DNA of 64,000 nt from Telmatospirillum siberiense (GTDB lineage Bacteria > Pseudomonadota > Alphaproteobacteria > Rhodospirillales > Magnetospirillaceae). The notes below the pieces were generated by a model, which made no database searches, was not told the DNA's origin, and saw nothing but the letters and a program-made list of their open reading frames with translations. The stretch lies in NCBI RefSeq assembly GCF_002845745.1, contig NZ_PIUM01000004.1, positions 186,001 through 250,000 of the forward strand. The letters are read 5' to 3'. The position numbers and the translations under genes are program-made. This document shows, piece after piece, positions 59,192 to 64,000 of this stretch (within the stretch, counting starts at the first letter, position 1; each line of letters starts with the position of its first letter).

Positions 59192-60874
59192 CTAGGCGGA
59201 ACGGATCCGCGCGATGAACTGGTTGACCTCGCTTGCCAAATGCTGGGAATCGCGGACCAGGCTGGTGGCGGCGTCGAGAACCTGTCCGGCGCCTGTTCCG
59301 GCCTCGCTCGCCGCCTGGGTGACGCCGGCGATATTGACCGAGACGTCGCGGGTTCCGCCGGCGGCCTGTTCGACGTTGCGGGCGATTTCGCGGGTGGCGG
59401 CCCCTTGTTCCTCGACCGCCGAGGCGATCGAGGCGGAAATCTTGTTGATTTCGCCGATCGTTGACGAGATCGCCTGGATGGCCTCTACCGCGTCGCCGGT
59501 CGCCCCTTGCACTCCGGCGATATGCTGGGAGATGTCCTCGGTGGCCTTCGCCGTCTGGTTGGCGAGATTTTTAACTTCACCGGCAACCACGGCGAAGCCT
59601 TTTCCGGCATCGCCCGCCCGCGCAGCCTCGATGGTGGCGTTCAGTGCCAGCAGGTTGGTCTGGGACGCGATATCGTGGATCAGATTGACCACGGCATTGA
59701 TGGCTTCGGCCGAGGAGGCGAGGCCGGTAACGATATCGTTGGTTTTGGCCGCCTGGGCGACGGCGTTCGCCGAAATATCGGCCGCGCTGTGGACCTGGCG
59801 GCTGATCTCGACGATCGACGCGCTGAGTTCTTCCGCCGCCGAGGCCACCGTCTGCACATTTTCGGCCGCTTCGTCCGAGGCCGTGGTCACCACCGAGGCC
59901 TGATGGCTGACCTGTTCGGCTACGGCCGACAGGGATTGTGCCGTTCCCTGCATGCCGGAAGCCGCCGAGCCGACCTTTTCGACGACGCTTTTGACATTGG
60001 CCTCGAATGTATCGGCCAGGCGGCTCATCGCCATCCGCTTTTCCTCGGCGGCCAATTCCTTGCCGCGTTCCTGTTCGAGGCGAAGGGCGTCGGCTTCACG
60101 GGCGGCATCGCGCAGCACCCGGATCGAGCGGCCTAGAATTCCGATTTCATCGCCACGCTCGACCTCTCCGACTTCCACCGAAAAGTCGTGATGGGCCAGC
60201 CGGTCCGTCACCGCGGACAGGCGGGCCAGCGGCTTGGCGATATGGCGGGCCAGAAAGGCGATGGCCAGTGCGGAAATGAGGGTGATGGTCAGGACAATGG
60301 CGCTCAGGCGCCAAGCGACAGTCCGGAATTCCGCTTCGACATCGTCGATATAGATACCGGCGGTGATGACCCAGGACCAGGGCTGATAGCTCAATGCGTA
60401 GGACACCTTGTCCGTCGGGATGGTTTCACCGGCGCGGGGGAATTTGAAGAAAACGGCCCCGCCGCCTTTCTGTGCGGCCTCGATGAAGCCGCGGACGATC
60501 ATCACGCCGTCGGAATCGGTGCTGTCGATCCGGGGAACGCCCTCATATTTCGGCACGGCGGGATTGAGCACGCCCATGCCGTCCGTGGTGAAAACGGTGA
60601 TGTAGTCATTGTTGCCGTGACGGACGACGCGCAACTGCTCGCGGGCCAGCTTTTGGGCCGTCGGCTCGTCGAATTCGCCCTTGGCGGCGCGGTCGTGGAA
60701 ACTGGCGGCGATGGTGCGGGCCATCTCGGTGAGGCTGCGAACCTGAGTGACCCGGTCTGCGATCATGGCGTCGTGCAGGAAATGCAAGGCCACCCACGCG
60801 ACAAGGACGAAAGCGATAAAACTTCCCGCCACAATCGACAACAATTTCGGCGCAATCTTCAGTCTTTGAAACAT
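59192..60874 (-). CDS. Methyl-accepting chemotaxis protein with single Cache domain
   Basis: A 560-residue transducer. TM1 is at residues ~14-36 ([20 protein letters not shown]), followed by a periplasmic sCache sensor ([40 protein letters not shown]), TM2 near 190-212, HAMP to ~265, and a cytoplasmic signalling domain with the conserved hairpin [20 protein letters not shown]. The start may be the GTG three bases upstream. The sCache_2 type binds small organic acids; the ligand is unknown. It stands alone, without che genes. Confidence 0.92.
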   Translation of the reverse strand: MFQRLKIAPKLLSIVAGSFIAFVLVAWVALHFLHDAMIADRVTQVRSLTEMARTIAASFHDRAAKGEFDEPTAQKLAREQLRVVRHGNNDYITVFTTDGMGVLNPAVPKYEGVPRIDSTDSDGVMIVRGFIEAAQKGGGAVFFKFPRAGETIPTDKVSYALSYQPWSWVITAGIYIDDVEAEFRTVAWRLSAIVLTITLISALAIAFLARHIAKPLARLSAVTDRLAHHDFSVEVGEVERGDEIGILGRSIRVLRDAAREADALRLEQERGKELAAEEKRMAMSRLADTFEANVKSVVEKVGSAASGMQGTAQSLSAVAEQVSHQASVVTTASDEAAENVQTVASAAEELSASIVEISRQVHSAADISANAVAQAAKTNDIVTGLASSAEAINAVVNLIHDIASQTNLLALNATIEAARAGDAGKGFAVVAGEVKNLANQTAKATEDISQHIAGVQGATGDAVEAIQAISSTIGEINKISASIASAVEEQGAATREIARNVEQAAGGTRDVSVNIAGVTQAASEAGTGAGQVLDAATSLVRDSQHLASEVNQFIARIRSA

Positions 60875-61308
60875 CACGAATGCATCCAGACAATTGATAT
60901 AGAAATACGGTAGGGGAGAGAAAGGGGAATATCAAACAATAGTTTTTTTAATGAGAGCATTTCGCATATTAATTTTTTGAAATTCCTAAATTTTTATTAA
61001 AATAACCGCGGTAATCGGAAATCATCGTTGCCTGCATGACTATTAGTTGATGTTTGTCGGGCATTTGAATGCGCAATTTTGCCGGACCGTCCAGGCAACT
61101 TTTGCCGCAGGTGATTTCGTCCGGCAATTTTTGCTGGGGCCGGTCCCGTCATATTCCAGCGGAGGACATTAAACTTCGGACTAAAAATTCATAATAATCA
61201 ATATATTGGGTGGCAAGTATGATCTGTGGCGGCAACCCTTTTCCAAGGCATGATTTTTGCTTGTCCAAGCGTCGGTGGGTTCGCAACAGGGGCATTTTGG
61301 AGACGGAA
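60875..61308. other. Intergenic region between MCP and Ser-rich gene (no gene)
   Basis: The first ~150 bp are AT-rich (promoter-like for the chemoreceptor), then GC rises. An inverted repeat TTGCCGGAC (61079-61087) / GTCCGGCAA (61119-61127) flanks another TTGCC motif. I see no credible gene; frames entering from 61210 are extensions of the next gene. Confidence 0.55.
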
Positions 61309-62007
61309 ATGGTTGACAGCGTATCTTCGCAACAATCCCTGAACGCACTACATCGCTACCTGGTTTCCCAGCAGGCGAAGCAGAGCGAGACGGCATCGAC
61401 GTTGGATTCGGCATCGTCGTCGGCATCGACGTCATCGAGCAGCAGCTCCGCGTCGACGGACACCACCGCCGGCCTGTCGGGGATATCCAGTCCCTTCCAG
61501 CAGATTTCCTCGGATCTGCAGTCTCTGCTTTTGCAGCAGAATAGCTCTGATCAGGATTCCTCTTCCGCCGTAACGTCACAGACGGATCTCAGCGGTTCCA
61601 CTAGTTCCAGCTCGACGACGACGACCAGCACGGCCTCCTCCACATCCACATCCGCATCCGGCGGATCAGCGGGGGGATCCGCGGCGGGCGGATCGTCGTC
61701 TTCATCGACATCGACCGTCGTCACGCGAGTCAACCCGGACGGTTCGATTACGACGATCACCACCGACGCCGACGGCACGGAAACGGAGACCACCACCTCG
61801 GCGTCCTCCTCGACCTCGACTTCCGCCAGTTCGTCCAGTGACTCGACGAGTTCGTCAAGCGCGGCCGCCTCGGCCAGTTCCACGACCGCCGCCGCCGCCG
61901 CCGAACCGACGCAAGCCCTGACCAACGAGATCGCGTCGAGGTTGATGCATGGCCTTCTGTCCGGAATGGGTGGCGGTGGCCCCGCTGGGACATCGAACAT
62001 CGGTTAG
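61309..62007 (+). CDS. Ser/Thr/Ala-rich low-complexity protein
   Basis: A 232-residue protein without a signal peptide. A short ordinary N terminus (MVDSVSSQQSLNALHRYLVS) precedes long Ser/Thr/Ala/Gly runs, broken by one ordered segment, TRVNPDGSITTITTDADGTE, and closed by an ordered C terminus (TNEIASRLMHGLLSGMGGGG). GGAGA precedes the ATG. The codon pattern (TCG/ACG/GCC, third-base GC) is coding-like. The function is unknown: intrinsically disordered secreted, surface or stress-related roles are all possible. Confidence 0.65.
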   Translation: MVDSVSSQQSLNALHRYLVSQQAKQSETASTLDSASSSASTSSSSSSASTDTTAGLSGISSPFQQISSDLQSLLLQQNSSDQDSSSAVTSQTDLSGSTSSSSTTTTSTASSTSTSASGGSAGGSAAGGSSSSSTSTVVTRVNPDGSITTITTDADGTETETTTSASSSTSTSASSSSDSTSSSSAAASASSTTAAAAAEPTQALTNEIASRLMHGLLSGMGGGGPAGTSNIG

Positions 62008-62279
62008 GTTTATCGGGCCTGCGGTCTTGTCGTCGAAGATGCCGGCTTCAGCGGCGTCTTCGGCGCCGCGCGGCCCAAAGACCGAACGAAACGACTAACG
62101 GATTCGAAGGTATCCGGCTTGATTTCATGAAGAGCCGAGAGCTGTTCCCGCCATCATAAGCCGGTATAATCCGGCGGAGGCGACTGATCCCGATCCGTTC
62201 AGGGAAAGCTATTCTGCGTCTTTCCTTTTGATGATAAAATCCCCTCGATTTGATGATTTTCAGGAGCGGAACCTCCATT

Positions 62280-62525
62280 ATGAAAAAATTATCGATTAGT
62301 CAGGAGTGCGCGCTGCGTCATTTGATCGACAACCCATTCGACGTGAGCGATCGAAGCCATCTTTTTCATATGACCAAACCGACGAATACCCTGAAAAGCC
62401 TCGTCAACCGAGGATTGGTATCCTACGAAAAGAATGGAGGGTCTTCGGGGGTCGGCAATTATTCCTTAACGGACTCAGGCAAAGCCGCCGCCAAATCACT
62501 TTTCGGTGTCAAGGCCGAGGCTTGA
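62280..62525 (+). CDS. Small winged-helix-like protein
   Basis: An 81-residue protein whose pattern (ALRHLIDNPF, LKSLVNRGLVSYEKNGGSS, GNYSLTDSGKAAAKSL) matches the recognition helix, wing and final helix of MarR/PadR-like winged domains, so a DNA-binding or protein-binding role is likely. AGGAG lies 13 bp upstream of the ATG, which is long spacing. Its last 30 bp overlap the end of the converging LysR gene. Confidence 0.65.
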   Translation: MKKLSISQECALRHLIDNPFDVSDRSHLFHMTKPTNTLKSLVNRGLVSYEKNGGSSGVGNYSLTDSGKAAAKSLFGVKAEA

Positions 62526-63464
62526 AGGCGGCGCCGTATCGGCACCGGCCAGGAACGAGACCACCTTTTCCTCGCACTCCTGCAGATAGGCCAGGAGATG
62601 ATCGAGAAAAGCGGCGACGGCTTCCGGTAGGCGGCGGCCGGCCATGGTCTGAACTTCGTAGCGTCGCTGGTCGAGGGCCTCGCCGATGATGGGCCGGGCG
62701 ACCATCAAGCCCTGCCGGATATGGGAGTAGGGCGTCACATAGCCGGCGATGGTCAAACCGCCGCCGGAGGAGACGAATCTCCACAGGGAGGCCATGTGAT
62801 TGGTGGTGAGCACCGGTTCTACGGAGAGACCTTCCAGACCACAGGCGATATCGAACAATTGACGCGCCGTTGAATTCCGCTCGGGCAGGGCGAGGGGCTG
62901 CGCGACCAGATCGGCCAATGTGAGCGCCTCGCGGGAGGCGAAGGGATGGCCGGGCGGCATCAGGGCGATCAGCGGCGCCCGGCGGGTCGCCTCGACCTTT
63001 ATGCCCGGCTCGGGCGACAGCACGAAGGTCAGGCCGATGTCCAGATCGCCGTCGCGGACGAGCTTAGTGACTTCGGCCGACGGTAATATTTTAAGATCGA
63101 AACGAATCCCCGGATAACGGTTGCGGAAATCGTAAATCGCGTCGGGCAACAGACCCGCCGCGAATCCCTCGGTGCCGCCCAGGCGAACGATGCCGGTGGT
63201 CAATCCGCGCAGCCGGCGGATTTCGGTGACCACATGTTCAAGATCGAGAAGCGTTCGCCGGGCGTGATGGGCAAGCAGTTCCCCGGCCTGGCTGAGAATC
63301 ATGCCGCGAGGACGCCGTTCGAACAGCGGAACGCCCAGATCCTCCTCAAGCCGCGAGATCTGGCGGCTGATGGCCGATCCGGCGACGTTGAGCCGTCGTG
63401 AAGCCTCGGTAATCGAACCGGTCCTGACGACCTCCAGGAAATAGCGCAGGGCTGTCGATTGCAT
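62496..63464 (-). CDS. LysR-family transcriptional regulator
   Basis: A 322-residue regulator with an N-terminal HTH (VVRTGSITEASRRLNVAGSA, ISRQISRLEEDLGVPLFERR) and the usual substrate-binding domain (GIVRLGGTEGFAAGLLPDAI). ATG 63464 has GAGG 5 bp upstream and gives a normal LysR start; the frame is open further upstream without coding character. The partial oxidoreductase gene ends ~107 bp upstream on the same strand, so it could be co-transcribed with it. Confidence 0.88.
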   Translation of the reverse strand: MQSTALRYFLEVVRTGSITEASRRLNVAGSAISRQISRLEEDLGVPLFERRPRGMILSQAGELLAHHARRTLLDLEHVVTEIRRLRGLTTGIVRLGGTEGFAAGLLPDAIYDFRNRYPGIRFDLKILPSAEVTKLVRDGDLDIGLTFVLSPEPGIKVEATRRAPLIALMPPGHPFASREALTLADLVAQPLALPERNSTARQLFDIACGLEGLSVEPVLTTNHMASLWRFVSSGGGLTIAGYVTPYSHIRQGLMVARPIIGEALDQRRYEVQTMAGRRLPEAVAAFLDHLLAYLQECEEKVVSFLAGADTAPPSSLGLDTEK

Positions 63465-63571
63465 CTCAACCTCGCCTTGCCGAAGCGGCAACGAATTGTC
63501 CTGGATATTATATTTACAGCATTCCTCCCAACATAGAGAATTATCGTCGGCGTCGGTCCTCTTCGCGATGA

Positions 63572-64000
63572 TCATTGACAGTTCGCGGCGGTGCTCCGGA
63601 AATTGACGATTCTGTTGAAGTCTTCGCCATCGGCGAGCGCGGACGCGCTTTCACTCCATATTTGGCCGACGCCCCTGGTGACGGGAACGTCGACGCCCAG
63701 TTTCTCATACAGCGAAACGGCGAGGGCCACATCCTTGCGCATCAGTTGCATGGTGAAGCCGGAGTCGAAGGTGCCGGACAGTATCCGGCTCGGATAGTTG
63801 TACAGGGTGACGCCGCTGCGTCCCGATCCGGCATTGACCGCGTCGAGCAGCTGCCCGGTCTTGACGCCCGCGGCTTCAGCCATGCGGAACGCCTCGCTCG
63901 CGGTCAGAAGGTGCGACGCCGTCAGCAGGTTGTTGACGATCTTGGCGATATTCCCCGCACCTGTGTCACCGATATGGAACAGTTTCCCGCCCATCGCCGA
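63572..64000 (-). CDS. 3-hydroxyisobutyrate dehydrogenase-family oxidoreductase (5' partial)
   Basis: Only the C-terminal 142 residues are in the window; the gene continues past 64000. The visible part is the all-helical beta-hydroxyacid dehydrogenase domain: HIGDTGAGNIAKIVNNLL carries the catalytic lysine and following asparagine, and MRKDVALAVSLYEKLGVDVP is the usual C-terminal helix pair. Family members oxidise 3-hydroxyisobutyrate, tartronate semialdehyde or similar acids; the missing N terminus prevents a better call. Confidence 0.85.
   Translation of the reverse strand, partial: SAMGGKLFHIGDTGAGNIAKIVNNLLTASHLLTASEAFRMAEAAGVKTGQLLDAVNAGSGRSGVTLYNYPSRILSGTFDSGFTMQLMRKDVALAVSLYEKLGVDVPVTRGVGQIWSESASALADGEDFNRIVNFRSTAANCQ

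Noticed and set aside
61551-62000. 149-codon acidic frame antisense to the Ser-rich protein
   Set aside because: It arises because Ser/Thr/Ala codons read backwards give Glu/Val/Asp; no start site or known domain supports it.
62048-62278. 76-codon minus-strand frame before the winged-helix gene
   Set aside because: It ends in a run of arginines from GC-rich repeat sequence, lacks a ribosome-binding site and overlaps the promoter of the next gene.

Overview
The window is high-GC (about 60-65%) DNA from a metabolically versatile free-living Gram-negative bacterium. An alphaproteobacterium of the Rhodospirillales type is the best guess, judged from codon style, the cytosolic NAD-linked formate dehydrogenase FdsGBAD, several TonB systems and many LysR/GntR regulators. 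This assignment is inference; no rRNA or other phylogenetic marker is present. I saw no tRNA, rRNA, CRISPR array, transposase or phage gene.

Layout. 1-4044: a metal-acquisition operon made of a partial DUF2478-DUF4213/DUF364 fusion followed by a periplasmic binding protein, FecCD-type permease and ATPase. 4051-6202: a divergent AraC regulator/zinc alcohol dehydrogenase pair. 6398-13377: the formate dehydrogenase operon fdsGBA-D with a thioesterase and a LysR regulator upstream on the same strand. 13586-17095: NUDIX, GNAT and an exbB-exbD-tonB operon. 17535-21886: an orphan HerA-like ATPase after a very AT-rich gap, an IMPase-family phosphatase, a racemase-fold protein lacking both usual cysteines, and a LysE exporter. 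22096-26420: D-galactonate catabolism (dgoK, dgoA, dgoD, transporter). 26493-29832: SDR, lipoprotein, mazG and a DyP peroxidase.

29810-36609 and 42347-51050 form two arms of a hexuronate/hexonate catabolic region. Arm one holds uxuB, an MHS transporter, uxuA and a GntR regulator on the minus strand, divergent from an ExuT-like transporter. Arm two holds gntR, a short-form uxuA and an SDR-type mannonate oxidoreductase, divergent from a zinc L-idonate/L-gulonate-type dehydrogenase, YhcH, a Gfo/Idh oxidoreductase, a YiaK-like reductase and an MFS transporter. No uronate isomerase (uxaC) is present. A zinc 5-dehydrogenase that feeds D-fructuronate to the reductase and mannonate dehydratase would make arm two a self-contained L-gulonate/L-idonate pathway. 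A shared palindrome, TGGTA-N3-TACCA, occurs in whole or in part at four promoter positions in the two arms.

Between and beyond the arms lie a CPA1-type cation/proton antiporter, an iron module (PepSY membrane protein, PiuC-type dioxygenase, siderophore receptor, with a perfect 19-bp AT-rich palindrome upstream), a second TonB receptor divergent from a tandem HD/HD-GYP protein, and a terC / Bax-inhibitor-1 / small membrane protein operon divergent from oxyR. The window ends with a SnoaL/LysR pair, a Cache chemoreceptor, a Ser/Thr-rich low-complexity protein, a small winged-helix protein, another LysR and a truncated 3-hydroxyisobutyrate-dehydrogenase-family gene.
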